Source: Oxalobacteraceae bacterium | GTDB taxonomy: Bacteria; Pseudomonadota; Gammaproteobacteria; Burkholderiales; Burkholderiaceae_D | Direction of reading: 5' to 3' | Assembly (NCBI GenBank): GCA_030698225.1 | Contig: JAUYNR010000038.1 | Span: 1 to 64,000 of the forward strand | Length of the DNA: 64,000 nucleotides | Part shown: one piece after another, positions 26,501-35,635 of the stretch | Numbering within the stretch: position 1 is the stretch's first letter | Layout of the letters: each line of letters starts with the position of its first letter | Made by a program: the position numbers and the translations under genes | The notes under the pieces: generated by a model | The model's input: only the letters and a program-made list of their open reading frames with translations | Told to the model about the DNA's origin: nothing | Databases searched by the model: none

Positions 26501-29042
26501 CGATCACGCTGGACGTCGGCGTCGGCTCGGGCGCATCCGGCGCCGGCGACATCAGGCTTGTGGTTTCGGCCTGTTCGCTGCGCTCTGCCGGCGGCGGCAC
26601 CTCGGGCGACGGCTCCAGATCCAGATCCAGATCCAGCTTAAGATCGGGATCGAAGTCGAAATCCAGGCCCGACATCTGCTCCGCATCAGCAGCCTCAGGC
26701 ATTACAGGCGGCATTGCTGCAGCCGGCAATTCGGGTGCCTGGCCGATCTTCACCCGTTCGGCCGCCGCTATCAGCGCGTCGGCAGCACGCCCGGATTGCC
26801 CGTCCAACGCGATTTCCGCCACCCACGCCTGCATCTCCTGCACTGCCAGCTCCAGCAACGCGTAAAGTTCGGCGCTGGCGTTACGCTCTTCCGACAGCCA
26901 GAGATTCATCACCTGCTCGATGCTCCAGGCGGCATTGCCGAACACGCTTAAGCCGACCATGCGGCCGCTGCCCTTGAGCGTATGAAAGGAGCGGCGCAAG
27001 GTGGCCAGATGCTCCTGGTTATGGCTGTCCTGACGCGACTGCGGCAATGTCTGGCTCACGCAAGCAAGCACTTCCTGCGCCTCGGAGATGAAAATCTCCA
27101 GCAGTTCAGCGTCGACTTCATCGTCGCCTGGTGCCGCCTCTGTAACCGTCTCGAGCGCAGCAACCGCGGCTCCGTCGGCAATACCCGCCTGCGCCGTGGG
27201 CGGCGCCAGATCATCCTCCTGCGTCGCGCTGCCGACGTCCGCCGGCAGCGCGACGCTGTGCGCTGTTGTGGTACCGGCCGCTGCCGGGCCGGATTTTTCG
27301 AACAGGTTGGCATGAAAAATACCCTGTTGCGGATTGAAGATGAAGCGGCTGCGCGCGGCTTGCGGATTTGCTGCCAGCATTTCCAGGAAGAATCCCAACG
27401 CACCGACGTTTTGCGCCACATCCTGATACGCTTGCCGGTCGTCCGGCGCATCCGGCAGGCTGGCGGCAAAGCCGCGCACCACGGCCTGGGTATGCTCGAC
27501 TGCGCACATCGCATCGTTCTGGTCCAGAATCGCCAGCGCGCCGGCAATCTGGTGCAGCGCCGGCTCCAGATTGGACAGCAGTTCTTTTTTGGATGGGTTG
27601 AAAAAGTATTCGTCCAGCGATTTCTCGACCTGCCGCAGATTGGCCTGCATCTCGGTCGCCAGCACGCTCAAGGTCTGTTTTTGCTGCGCTTGCTCGGACA
27701 GTTCGTCGAGCCATTGCCCGGACGCGAGCGGCGCCTCTCCGGCGACAATCGAAATCAGGCGGCCCGACAGCGCATCGGCACGCCCGGAAAAATCGTCGCC
27801 CAGATGACTGATGTTATCCAGCGCATGTTCGACGAATAACAGGCCGGTCGCCATTTCCAGGCAGAGATCGTGCTCCGGACTGGAATGCGCGGCATGGCGG
27901 GCGATGCCGTTGAGTTCACGCAATAGTTTGGCAAGCGAGAGCGAATTCAGTTTTTCACTGGCTGCAGCCAATGTTTTCATTTCGCGCTCGAAAGATTCGG
28001 CACAACCGACATCGCCGCCGGCAATCCGGCTCCACATGTTTTTGGCCTGCGCCAATCCTTGCTTGGCGGCACGCAGCGCTTCGACATCGATCTGGCCATA
28101 ACGCCGCAGCTCGTAATCGGCCGGAATCGGCGCCTCGATCCGGTGCGCAGCACGTATCGCACTGGCAACGGCGGAAGGTTGCTCGATTTGCGCGATGAAA
28201 AACAGCGCGTCGCGCAACAGGCTTTCGGAAATGCCGTGGGAACCCTGGGCCAGGCGCCGGATCTGCAGATTGAGCAGCGCAAACAGTTGCTTGACGAAAC
28301 GTCCGCGGGGAATCTGTGCCCGACATACCGCGTCGGCAAAGCCGTGCATCACCCACCAGAACCTGTGCGCTTGCGGCTCGGTTTGCGCCTGCTCTATTTC
28401 CGCAATGACTGCGCACATCGCTGCCGCGCCGCCGGCTTCCAGCGCCGGATCGCTGCTTTTCAGAAACGGCAGCAAAGCCATCTCGAAACGCTGCCGCATG
28501 CTCGCATACGATGCGGGCGAAAACGCTTGCGGCGCCCGGCCGGCATCGATTGCTGACAATCCAACCGGCTCCGCCAGTTGCGGAAAGAACAGGTCGGCCG
28601 GATGGATGCGTGGGGCGCCGAGCGCCTCCAGGACCGCTTTGTGATATGGGTACAGTCGCACCGCTTGCTGCTGCGCCCCCGACAGCAAATGTTCCAGATA
28701 TTCCAGCAATGCCTGGTAAGCGTCAGCGACGATGTCGGCATGGCTTTGCGCCAACGCGATTTGGGCCGCAGCCAGACGCTCCAGCAATTGTTCGATCGCT
28801 TCGGTGACGACCGTCACGCCATCGAGATCGACCATTTGCAGCGCGCCGTGCGCCTGATGCAAATGGGTCTTCGCGTGGTAGAGCGAAGTTGATCTGGATT
28901 CGGCGTCCTGCGCCACCGCTTCCTGCAATGCCAGCCCGGAGCGTCCCAGCGCATCGCGGATTTCGCCCATTACCCAGGACAAGGGACCGGCATCGGTCTG
29001 GCCCGCACTAGCGTTCGGTAGCGTCGAAAAAGGGATGCTCAT
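23592..29042 (-). CDS. chpA: Type IV pilus chemosensory hybrid histidine kinase ChpA/PilL
   Basis: A 1816-residue CheA-like kinase of the Pil-Chp pathway. Visible parts: an N-terminal degenerate Hpt-like region (HLHQAHGALQMV near 65), a clear Hpt (SFHTLKGSGRMVG near 686), an atypical one with Cys for the usual Lys (AHSLCGSSATVG near 912) and a further clear one (LHTVKGSARMAG near 1096). The dimerisation helices, HATPase (HLLRNAIAHG near 1379), CheW domain (about 1520-1660) and a C-terminal receiver (VVDDSLTVRR, phospho-Asp in MLVDIEMP near 1739) follow. Acidic Pro/Ala linkers separate the Hpts. It phosphorylates PilG/PilH to control pilus extension and twitching. It follows pilJ across a 247-bp gap. 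Confidence 0.95.
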   Translation of the reverse strand: MSIPFSTLPNASAGQTDAGPLSWVMGEIRDALGRSGLALQEAVAQDAESRSTSLYHAKTHLHQAHGALQMVDLDGVTVVTEAIEQLLERLAAAQIALAQSHADIVADAYQALLEYLEHLLSGAQQQAVRLYPYHKAVLEALGAPRIHPADLFFPQLAEPVGLSAIDAGRAPQAFSPASYASMRQRFEMALLPFLKSSDPALEAGGAAAMCAVIAEIEQAQTEPQAHRFWWVMHGFADAVCRAQIPRGRFVKQLFALLNLQIRRLAQGSHGISESLLRDALFFIAQIEQPSAVASAIRAAHRIEAPIPADYELRRYGQIDVEALRAAKQGLAQAKNMWSRIAGGDVGCAESFEREMKTLAAASEKLNSLSLAKLLRELNGIARHAAHSSPEHDLCLEMATGLLFVEHALDNISHLGDDFSGRADALSGRLISIVAGEAPLASGQWLDELSEQAQQKQTLSVLATEMQANLRQVEKSLDEYFFNPSKKELLSNLEPALHQIAGALAILDQNDAMCAVEHTQAVVRGFAASLPDAPDDRQAYQDVAQNVGALGFFLEMLAANPQAARSRFIFNPQQGIFHANLFEKSGPAAAGTTTAHSVALPADVGSATQEDDLAPPTAQAGIADGAAVAALETVTEAAPGDDEVDAELLEIFISEAQEVLACVSQTLPQSRQDSHNQEHLATLRRSFHTLKGSGRMVGLSVFGNAAWSIEQVMNLWLSEERNASAELYALLELAVQEMQAWVAEIALDGQSGRAADALIAAAERVKIGQAPELPAAAMPPVMPEAADAEQMSGLDFDFDPDLKLDLDLDLEPSPEVPPPAERSEQAETTSLMSPAPDAPEPTPTSSVIVFPAIAAMPARPDDTVKRIGDVDVSVPLHNIFLAETDEIVRLLSNDFAEWRHEGQRAVSPEAINAAHSLCGSSATVGFKGLHDLARALEKLLQHLARQPAILETEEFDAIEQCMTHCKSMLQTFALGEMPPLPLAQIRLLESLHRMLRQRRGPADSLVEEEAAPPAAPATLPEQLQALVPANTQPGALNSYASGAAALLINDALDVDLLPVFIEEGHDLLSEIGRLLRAWQQKPADSGLPQALLRVLHTVKGSARMAGAMVLGQHAHDIETRIGQLMQGGAPAPLALDELLASHDHSLSLFEQLQHPAPAAATAVAEMPAADAVATAQAAAAPMLSPATLQVPLVRVRAEIIDRLVNHAGEVSISRSRLENEVGTLRSSLSELTENVSRLRSQLREIEMQAESQIMSLMPQSGDREFDPLEFDRFTRLQELTRMMAESVNDVATVQQSLTRTVEEASTDLSNQARLTRDLQQDLMRVRMVPFASVSERLYQVARQAAKDVGKRVNLEISGTAVEVDRSVLEKMAAPFEHLLRNAIAHGIETREQRRALGKSDTGELLVQVQQEGNEVVIRFSDDGQGLDLARIRAKAIKVGLLGIDSAISDADTMDLIFQPGLSTATEITELAGRGIGMDVVHEEVSALGGRVAISSNAGQGACFTIHLPLTLAVTQVVLLEAGGKTYAVPSALVEQVQQLKSQALANAYNQAGIVWQDGRVELHNLSVLLADDAAVPPVQQYSQYSPLIILRSGSDRVAIHVDKVLGNREVVVKNIGPQLARMVGIAGATVLGSGEIVLILNPVALALHAARADQRAQRLTRSDAPDDLGAVAELSDPQIGQTHQPVSGLRTQRIVMVVDDSLTVRRVTQRLLAREGYQVALAKDGVDALQQLQTITPDVMLVDIEMPRMDGFDLTRNVRSDERTRSIPIIMITSRTADKHRNYAMELGADAYFGKPFQEDVLLQAIATHIAPASPAG

Positions 29043-29173
29043 GCTTGTCTCGCCAGTATGAAGCCGGGCACTGCCCGGCTCGTAGAAGTAAATGACTCAA
29101 TAACCGATGTACCGTATTGTCCACGAAAGACAGCAAAAACCCGAACCATGACTGAATACAATGCTAAATTGCA

Positions 29174-29243
29174 GGAGTATTGCTGTTTTTATTACACTTT
29201 ACGCATATATTTAAAGCATCAAAAAATATACATAACATAGTAT
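29174..29243 (-). repeat. Dispersed 70-bp intergenic element, copy 3
   Basis: On the minus strand: ATAC, N8, GTAT (29231), TGCGT (29205) and CAATACTCC (29182), with the shared spacing exactly kept. It is the most divergent of the eight in the TGCGG block. It lies between pilJ and chpA within the chp operon, in sense orientation. The same gap has a GC-rich hairpin (29261-29280) just after the pilJ stop. Confidence 0.75.
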
Positions 29244-29289
29244 ATATCCCGCATCGCATCCTCGCCGGGGTCCGGGCGAGCATCCTGGA

Positions 29290-31521
29290 TCAGGCTGCCA
29301 CGCGGAAGCGCGATACCGAATTTTTGAGTTCCTCGGCCAGCACCGACAGTTCCTGAATCGACCGCGCGGTCTGCTGGGTGCCGCCCGTGGTTTGCTCGGT
29401 CACCGCAAGAATGTGCTGAATGGTTTGTGCCACGCTGTTGGCAGAGGTCGCCTGTTGTTCGGTTTCATACGAAATACCCTGGATCAGTTCGGCCAGACGG
29501 TTCGAGACGCGGCTGATGTCGGTCAGTGCGGCGCCGGCGGCATCCGACAGCTTGGCGCCTTCGACCACGCCTTGCGTCGATTTTTCCATCGCGGCGACCG
29601 CGTCGAAGGTATCGGTCTGAATCGTGCGCACCAGCGCACCGATCTGCTTGGTTGCCGCGCCGGAACGTTCGGCCAGGCGCTGCACCTCTTCCGCCACCAC
29701 CGAGAAGCCGCGCCCTGCCTCGCCGGCCGATGCCGCCTGGATCGCCGCATTCAATGCCAGCACGTTGGTCTGTTCGGTAATGTCGGAAATCAGTTCGGTA
29801 ATCTCGCCGATTTCTTGCGAGGATTCGCCGAGGCGCTTGATGCGTTTGGAAGTTTCCTGGATCTGCTCGCGAATCTCGGTCATGCCCTTGATCGCGTTTT
29901 CCACCGCGCGTGAACCCTGTTCGGCTGCTGCCACCGACTGCCGCGCCACGTCCGCAGACTGGTTTGCCGAACGTGACACATCGGTAATCTGTTGCGCCAT
30001 CTGCAGTACCGACTGACCGGCATTTTCAATTTCACGCGATTGCTGCTGCGACGCCAGCAGCAAGTCGGCCGAAACGCTTTGCGCCTGATTCGACGCCGAA
30101 GTCACCTGCGCGGCGGTATCGGTTACCCGCCCGACCAGCAGGCGCAGTTCTTCCACCGTGTAATTGACCGAGTCGGCAATCGCACCGGTGATGTCTTCAG
30201 ACACCGTGGCTTGCACCGTCAAGTCGCCGTCGGCCACTTCCTGCAATTCATTCATCAGGCGCAAAATGGCGGCCTGATTCTGGTCGTTGGCGCTTTTCGC
30301 CCGCTCTTCCTGGCCCTGCGCCAGTTGCTGCTGCCGTTCCGCTTCCTGCCGGCGCATTTCAGCTTCACGGGCCCGGCCGCGGCTGTCCTGCAGCAACGCC
30401 AACGCAACCCCGGCCGCCGCCAGCAAAGCCAGCAGCGCGCTGGCAAGCGAGCGCCAGAACCAGCCCAGGCCAACCTGCTCGGCCCGGAAAGTGGTTTGCA
30501 AACTGCCGATGCGCTGCTTCAGCGTTTCATTTTCATTGAACAGCAATTGTTCGGCCTGTTTGGCGGCAATGAAATTTTGCAGATTGCCCAGAATCGCAGC
30601 AACCGATTGCTGGTAGTCGGCAAACGTCGTCTGCAATTCAGTCAGCTTTGCGCGCATTTCCGGATCCTTGTCGGCAGTCAGCCTGAGCACATCGCTGCCG
30701 TTCAGGAAACCGTCGATAATGTCGCGAAAGGTGTTGGTGTCTTTTCCCAACAAAAAGGCGGTTTCCGGATTGACGCCCTCGGAACTCAGGAATTCGCCGG
30801 CGCTGCGTCCCAGCCGCTGGGTCAGCATCATCAATTGACCGGTGGTCAGGATTTCGCGCGGGGCGGCGCCGGATTGCACCTTCAGCGCAGAAATTTGCTC
30901 GGTCAATTCAAGCAGCAGCGGCGACAAGCTGTTCAGGTTTTCCAGGGTGGCGCCGAAACCCGTCAGTTCTTTCTTCAGTTTCAGGATGGTGTCTGCGGCC
31001 TGCTCCGAATTGCCCCACAGTTTCTGGCTTTCCTTGATGCGCGACACGATCCCGGCATCCGGCTGCGCGATTGCCACGCCCAGATAATTGCCGCCATTGG
31101 CCAGCAACTTCAAATCTCTGCTGAGTTCGCGCCGACTGTCTTCCAGTTGCTTGAACGCCTCCCGGTTGCCCTGAATCGCGTTCGGCGCCGCCTTGCCGAT
31201 GCGCTGCGAATGCATCAGCGCATCGCCGGCAACCTGGGTCTGGGTTGCGCTTTGCGCCCAATTGCGTACGTTGTACCAGACCACGAAGGCGTTCAACAGG
31301 AAAACCGTGCCCAACAGTATCAACAGCAACCGGATTTGCCTTTGCAATGGCAGATGGCCGATCAGCGGCAGCTTGACATCGAGCAGGCGCTCCAGTGCGT
31401 TGTTCCCGCCACTTGCCGGCATCTGCAATCCGGCAGTTGTCGCTGCGCCAGCAAGCGCAGCATCCTGCGACGGATTCTGTTCCTTCTTTTTTGCGGAAAA
31501 GAAAGGGGATGTGAACGCCAT
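29290..31521 (-). CDS. pilJ: Twitching motility methyl-accepting protein PilJ
   Basis: A 743-residue transmembrane chemoreceptor of the Pil-Chp system. A cytoplasmic N-terminus, a membrane helix ([18 protein letters not shown]), a long periplasmic helical region and a second helix ([19 protein letters not shown]) lead to HAMP-like and signalling domains. The hairpin tip [18 protein letters not shown] carries the PilJ-type substitutions of the usual AAIEAARAGE sequence. I chose the ATG at 31521 because AGGAG lies 8 bp upstream; the longer frame to 31569 is unsupported. PilJ signals through PilI to ChpA. Confidence 0.94.
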   Translation of the reverse strand: MAFTSPFFSAKKKEQNPSQDAALAGAATTAGLQMPASGGNNALERLLDVKLPLIGHLPLQRQIRLLLILLGTVFLLNAFVVWYNVRNWAQSATQTQVAGDALMHSQRIGKAAPNAIQGNREAFKQLEDSRRELSRDLKLLANGGNYLGVAIAQPDAGIVSRIKESQKLWGNSEQAADTILKLKKELTGFGATLENLNSLSPLLLELTEQISALKVQSGAAPREILTTGQLMMLTQRLGRSAGEFLSSEGVNPETAFLLGKDTNTFRDIIDGFLNGSDVLRLTADKDPEMRAKLTELQTTFADYQQSVAAILGNLQNFIAAKQAEQLLFNENETLKQRIGSLQTTFRAEQVGLGWFWRSLASALLALLAAAGVALALLQDSRGRAREAEMRRQEAERQQQLAQGQEERAKSANDQNQAAILRLMNELQEVADGDLTVQATVSEDITGAIADSVNYTVEELRLLVGRVTDTAAQVTSASNQAQSVSADLLLASQQQSREIENAGQSVLQMAQQITDVSRSANQSADVARQSVAAAEQGSRAVENAIKGMTEIREQIQETSKRIKRLGESSQEIGEITELISDITEQTNVLALNAAIQAASAGEAGRGFSVVAEEVQRLAERSGAATKQIGALVRTIQTDTFDAVAAMEKSTQGVVEGAKLSDAAGAALTDISRVSNRLAELIQGISYETEQQATSANSVAQTIQHILAVTEQTTGGTQQTARSIQELSVLAEELKNSVSRFRVAA

Positions 31522-31585
31522 GTAGAAGTCTCCTAATGCCAATGAAGGGGCGACCGGCGCATATTGCAACGCCTGCGCCGGTCGC

Positions 31586-32167
31586 TCATAAACCTATTTG
31601 TAAGTAGCGGGGATCCTGCACCAGCGCTGCCAGGTCGATCTGCATCCAGAGCCGTGCTTGTTCGTCGCGGTAGCACTGCGTGGTCCAGCGCGACAACGCG
31701 GATGCGGGCTCTGCATCGGGCGCCGGCGCCATCTGCTGCGGATTGCGCAGGCCCAGCACACGCGGCACCAGCAAGCCGCCATGCAGCGACAGGCCGCGTG
31801 AAAAAATGATGATCCGGCACGCCGCATCCAGCTCGGTGGCCGCATATCCCAGAAAGCGGGGAAAATCGACCACGCCCACCAGATTGCCGCGGATGCTCGA
31901 CAGGCCCAGATACCAGTCCAGCGTCAGCGGAACCTTGGTGATCGAGCGCACCGGCAGGATTTCGCTGGTCTGCTGCAAATCGAGCAGGCAGTGCGTGTCT
32001 CCGATCATCACGCCCAACTGATTCAGATTGCGCTCGGCACTGTTCTGCGCCGCCTGTACCCGCTGCGCCAGCTGCGCCTGAAATTCACGCAAGCGGGTGC
32101 GGCGCGCATGCGGCTCCGGCTTGCCTGCGGATCCGTCCTGAATCCGATCTATCGGAGGTTGACTCAT
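31586..32167 (-). CDS. pilI: CheW-like coupling protein PilI
   Basis: A 193-residue protein with one CheW domain. It links the receptor PilJ to the kinase ChpA. Segments such as [33 protein letters not shown] (read here as [12 protein letters not shown] and [13 protein letters not shown]) match the family. It lies 10 bp after pilH and 64 bp before pilJ in the chp operon. Confidence 0.92.
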   Translation of the reverse strand: MSQPPIDRIQDGSAGKPEPHARRTRLREFQAQLAQRVQAAQNSAERNLNQLGVMIGDTHCLLDLQQTSEILPVRSITKVPLTLDWYLGLSSIRGNLVGVVDFPRFLGYAATELDAACRIIIFSRGLSLHGGLLVPRVLGLRNPQQMAPAPDAEPASALSRWTTQCYRDEQARLWMQIDLAALVQDPRYLQIGL

Positions 32168-32177
32168 CGGAACAGGC

Positions 32178-32543
32178 TTAGCCTAGTGCTGCGATTTTGG
32201 ACAACAGTTCCTGCGCATCGATCGGCTTGACCAGATAGTCGCGCGCACCTTGCCGCAAACCCCAGATGCGGTCGGTCTCCTGATCCTTGCTGGTGCAGAT
32301 GATGATCGGGATATCCTGGGTTTCCGGATCGCGGGCAATCGCGCGGGTCACCTGGAAACCGTTTTTCCCGGGCATCACCACATCCATCAGGATCAATTGC
32401 GGCTTGTCGGCCTTGATCTGCAATAGCGCATCTTCGCCATTGTCGGCAGTCGATACCGAAAACCCGTTTTTGGCCAGGATGTCGGTCAGGAAGTAGCGCT
32501 CGGTTGCCGAGTCATCGACAATCAGAATTTTTTGTATGGTCAT
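32178..32543 (-). CDS. pilH: Twitching motility response regulator PilH
   Basis: A stand-alone receiver domain of 121 residues. The acidic pair is in IVDDSATERYF, the phospho-Asp in LILMDVVMPGKNG and the conserved Lys in CTSKDQETD. It is a CheY-like partner of ChpA, thought to favour pilus retraction or to drain phosphate from the system. It starts 2 bp after the pilG stop and shows the usual pilG-pilH order. Confidence 0.93.
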   Translation of the reverse strand: MTIQKILIVDDSATERYFLTDILAKNGFSVSTADNGEDALLQIKADKPQLILMDVVMPGKNGFQVTRAIARDPETQDIPIIICTSKDQETDRIWGLRQGARDYLVKPIDAQELLSKIAALG

Positions 32544-32545
32544 CT

Positions 32546-32968
32546 TTACATTCCCTGCTTCGAAAGTGGCTGATCTGCAGTCTGCGCGGTATGCTCGCGC
32601 ACCGTTTTTAACAAACTGTCCTTGGTAAACGGCTTGGTCAGGTATTCGGACGAGCCGACCATCGCGCCTCGCGCACGATCGAACAAGCCATCCTTCGACG
32701 ACAGCATGACAACCGGAGTGGAGTGGAATTTGGCGCTTTTCTTGATCAGTGCACAGGTTTGATAACCATCCAGCCTGGGCATCAGAATGTCGCAGAAAAT
32801 CAGTGCCGGCTGATGATCGTTGACCTTTGCCAGTGCATCGAATCCATCCCCGGCCAGAATCACCTGATAGCCGGCCTGCCCCAAGAATATTTCCGCGGAA
32901 CGGCGGATGGTGCTGCTGTCATCAATCACCATGATTTTCAGACTGCCATCCTGTATCGTTGTTGTCAT
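32546..32968 (-). CDS. pilG: Twitching motility response regulator PilG
   Basis: A 140-residue receiver-only protein: IMVIDDSSTIRRSAEIF, phospho-Asp in LIFCDILMPRLDG and Lys in MLSSKDGLFD. PilG promotes pilus extension downstream of ChpA. It is the first gene of the operon pilG-pilH-pilI-pilJ-chpA. The promoter should lie in 32969-33100, where I could not fix clear -35/-10 boxes. Confidence 0.93.
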   Translation of the reverse strand: MTTTIQDGSLKIMVIDDSSTIRRSAEIFLGQAGYQVILAGDGFDALAKVNDHQPALIFCDILMPRLDGYQTCALIKKSAKFHSTPVVMLSSKDGLFDRARGAMVGSSEYLTKPFTKDSLLKTVREHTAQTADQPLSKQGM

Positions 32969-33100
32969 GATGCGGTCCCATCGAGCCGTTGAAAAATCCT
33001 GCCCAACTGTAACAAAAAATGCGGTTCTTTAAAACAATACATTTCAGGGCGGCGCATTTGGGATGTCGATTCGCCACAGTTGTTATTCAGGCGGCAACGA

Positions 33101-33292
33101 TCACAGTGCGACCATCTCGAAATCTTCCTTGCGCGCACCGCATTCCGGACAGGTCCAGTTCATCGGCACGTCTTCCCAGCGCGTGCCGGCAGCGATGCCT
33201 TCCTCCGGCAAGCCCTGCGCCTCGTCATAGACCCAGCCGCAAATCAGGCACATCCAGGTCTTGAATTCTTCTTTGTTGCTCACAGCCGACAC
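33101..33292 (-). CDS. Rubredoxin
   Basis: A 63-residue iron protein with two CxxC pairs, MCLICGWVYDEA and WTCPECGARKEDF, that bind one Fe in a Cys4 site. It carries single electrons; the partner is unknown. The frame starts with GTG at 33292. A second GTG at 33283 has GGGG 9 bp upstream and may be the real start. It is divergent from the ThiD-like gene, and the rubredoxin-thiD-hemL order is common in betaproteobacteria. Confidence 0.92.
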   Translation of the reverse strand: MSAVSNKEEFKTWMCLICGWVYDEAQGLPEEGIAAGTRWEDVPMNWTCPECGARKEDFEMVAL

Positions 33293-33336
33293 CCCATCAA
33301 GTAAAATACCAAACCAGCTATATTAATCTACCGCTT

Positions 33337-34164
33337 GTGCAAAACCAAACTTCCCCGCTCATATTGACTTTCGGCGTTTCCGACCCGGTCGGCGCGATCG
33401 GCATCCAGGCCGACCTGGCCTCGTTTGCCGCGATGGGTTGCCACGGAGCATCCGTTATCACCGCGATTCTGCTCGGCGATACCGCGCGCATCGAAGACAT
33501 CCGGCACATCGAGACCGACTGGGTCATGGACCAGGCCCGCATGGTGCTGGAAGACATGCCGATTGCCGCCTTCAAGGTGGGTGCGCTGGGCAGCGTCGAA
33601 AACATCAGCGCGATTGCCGAAATCGCGTCCGACTATCCGGATATCCCGCTGATTCTCGACCCCTTCATTTCCGCGCTGCCGGACCAGGGCATGGATGATG
33701 AAGACATGCTGCTGGCGATGCGCGAATTGCTGCTGCCGCAAACCACGCTGTTCCTGGCTTCGGTGGCGGAACTGAACCACTTGGCCGAAACCTGGCGCGA
33801 ATCAAGCGCAGCCGACCTGCTCACTATGGACGTCCGGGAAATCATCGATACCGGTTGCCAGTATCTGCTGCTGACCGGCACCCGCTGCGACCTCGGCGAT
33901 GTCGCCAACACCTTATACAGCGACGCCGGCGAGGTCCGGCACGATGTCTGGCGACGCCTGCCGGGCGCTTTTTCCGGCGCCGGATCGACTCTGTCGGCAG
34001 CCATCGCAGCAATGCTGGCCAATCGTCTGGAGGTGCCGGAAGCGGCACTCGAAGCGCAGGAATTTACGATGGCCGCACTGTCCCACGCTCTGCGCATCGG
34101 GATGGGGAGACTGGTTCCGGATCGCTACTTCTGGGCCAGGGAATCCGGCCTGCAACAACCTTGA
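33337..34164 (+). CDS. ThiD-like hydroxymethylpyrimidine kinase homologue
   Basis: A 275-residue ribokinase-fold protein related to ThiD, the kinase of 4-amino-5-hydroxymethyl-2-methylpyrimidine in thiamine synthesis. The N-terminal motif reads SDPVGAIGIQADL instead of the usual DPSGGAGIQADL. The anion-hole motif is FSGAGSTLSAAI where ThiD normally has GTGC, so the conserved Cys is Ser. These changes suggest altered substrate or activity. The start is GTG. hemL begins 36 bp downstream, so the two are probably co-transcribed. Confidence 0.82.
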   Translation: MQNQTSPLILTFGVSDPVGAIGIQADLASFAAMGCHGASVITAILLGDTARIEDIRHIETDWVMDQARMVLEDMPIAAFKVGALGSVENISAIAEIASDYPDIPLILDPFISALPDQGMDDEDMLLAMRELLLPQTTLFLASVAELNHLAETWRESSAADLLTMDVREIIDTGCQYLLLTGTRCDLGDVANTLYSDAGEVRHDVWRRLPGAFSGAGSTLSAAIAAMLANRLEVPEAALEAQEFTMAALSHALRIGMGRLVPDRYFWARESGLQQP

Positions 34165-34200
34165 TCAACACCGTTCCCCACCTTTAACCGACTGCTTGCC

Positions 34201-35484
34201 ATGACCTCCAAAAACCTCGAACTCTTTGCGCGCGCCCAACTGACCACCCCCGGCGGCGTCAATTCCCCGGTGCGCGCATTCCGCTCGGTCGGCGGCACGC
34301 CGCGCTTCATCAGCCGCGCCGAAGGCCCGTATTTCTGGGATGCGGACGACCAGCGCTATATCGACTACATCGGCTCCTGGGGTCCGGCCATCGTCGGCCA
34401 CGCCCATCCCGAGGTGGTCAAGGCGGTGCAGCAAGCAGCCGCGCGCGGCCTCTCGTTCGGCGCGCCGACTGAAGGCGAAGTGCTGATGGCGGAAGAAATC
34501 TGCCGCCTGGTGCCATCGATCGAGCAGGTGCGACTGGTGTCGAGCGGCACCGAAGCCACGATGAGCGCATTGCGGCTGGCGCGCGGCGCGACCGGGCGCG
34601 ACAAGATCGTCAAGTTCGAGGGCTGCTATCACGGTCACGCCGACTCCCTGCTGGTCAAGGCCGGCAGCGGCTTGCTGACCTTCGGCAACCCGACCTCGGC
34701 CGGCGTGCCGGAAGATTTCATCAAGCACACGCTGGTGCTGGACTACAACAATACCCAGCAACTGGAGGACACCTTCAAGTCGATCGGACATCAGCTCGCC
34801 TGCGTGATCATCGAGCCGGTCGCGGGCAACATGAACCTGGTACGCGCGACGTCGGAATTCCTGCACACGCTGCGCCGCCTGTGTACCGAATACGGCACCG
34901 TGCTGATTTTCGATGAAGTGATGTCGGGCTTTCGGGTTGCGCTCGGCGGCGCACAAGCGCTGCACGGTATCAGGCCGGATCTGACCGCGCTGGGCAAAGT
35001 CATCGGCGGCGGCTTGCCGGTGGCTGCTTTCGGCGGTCGCGCCGATCTGATGCAGCAGATGGCTCCGATCGGTGCGGTGTATCAGGCCGGCACGCTGTCC
35101 GGCAATCCGGTCGCGGTCGCGGCCGGCATGACCACGCTGAAGCTGATCCAGGCCCCCGGCTTCTACCAGGCGCTCGGCGCCCAGACCACCAAGCTGGTGC
35201 AGGGCTTGTCGGCGGCAGCCAAGGAAGCCGGCGTGACCTTCAGCGCCGACTCGGTCGGTGGCATGTTCGGCCTGTACTTCTCAGCCGCAGTACCGACCAG
35301 CTATGCCGAAATGATGGCCGGCGACAAGGACAAGTTCAATGCCTTCTTCCACGCGATGCTGGATGCCGGCGTGTACTTCGCCCCGGCCGCGTTCGAAGCG
35401 GGCTTCGTCTCGGCGCAGCACGATGACGCGATCATCGATGCTACCGTCGCCGCCGCGCGCAACGCGTTCGCGCAACTCGGCTGA
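34201..35484 (+). CDS. hemL: Glutamate-1-semialdehyde 2,1-aminomutase
   Basis: A 427-residue PLP enzyme that converts glutamate-1-semialdehyde to 5-aminolevulinate in the C5 haem pathway. The PLP-binding Lys is in [16 protein letters not shown] (about residue 265). Upstream are [16 protein letters not shown] and the family hallmark GCYHGHAD. Length is normal. A clear intrinsic terminator follows at 35497-35517. Confidence 0.97.
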   Translation: MTSKNLELFARAQLTTPGGVNSPVRAFRSVGGTPRFISRAEGPYFWDADDQRYIDYIGSWGPAIVGHAHPEVVKAVQQAAARGLSFGAPTEGEVLMAEEICRLVPSIEQVRLVSSGTEATMSALRLARGATGRDKIVKFEGCYHGHADSLLVKAGSGLLTFGNPTSAGVPEDFIKHTLVLDYNNTQQLEDTFKSIGHQLACVIIEPVAGNMNLVRATSEFLHTLRRLCTEYGTVLIFDEVMSGFRVALGGAQALHGIRPDLTALGKVIGGGLPVAAFGGRADLMQQMAPIGAVYQAGTLSGNPVAVAAGMTTLKLIQAPGFYQALGAQTTKLVQGLSAAAKEAGVTFSADSVGGMFGLYFSAAVPTSYAEMMAGDKDKFNAFFHAMLDAGVYFAPAAFEAGFVSAQHDDAIIDATVAAARNAFAQLG

Positions 35485-35496
35485 GCATCACTGCAG

Positions 35497-35517
35497 AAGC
35501 GCCGACCGGCGCTTTTT
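35497..35517 (+). terminator. Intrinsic terminator of hemL
   Basis: AAGCGCC (35497-35503) pairs with GGCGCTT (35508-35514) across a GACC loop, followed by a run of five T. It lies 12 bp after the hemL stop. Confidence 0.85.
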
Positions 35518-35541
35518 GCCGCCGGCCTCGGCGGCGAATAA

Positions 35542-35611
35542 ATACCGTCCATTGTATAAATTCAATACCGCTGAATGTATGCGGGAGTTGCCGTATTTAT
35601 AGGCATACCCC
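35542..35611 (+). repeat. Dispersed 70-bp intergenic element, copy 4
   Basis: ATAC (35542), GTAT (35554), TGCGG (35580) and GCATACCCC (35603) at the shared spacing, with one mismatch in the last block. Here GTATGC and GCATAC can also pair. It lies after the hemL terminator, between convergent genes. Confidence 0.8.
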
Positions 35612-35635
35612 TTATAAAACCTAATTCATGGCCGC

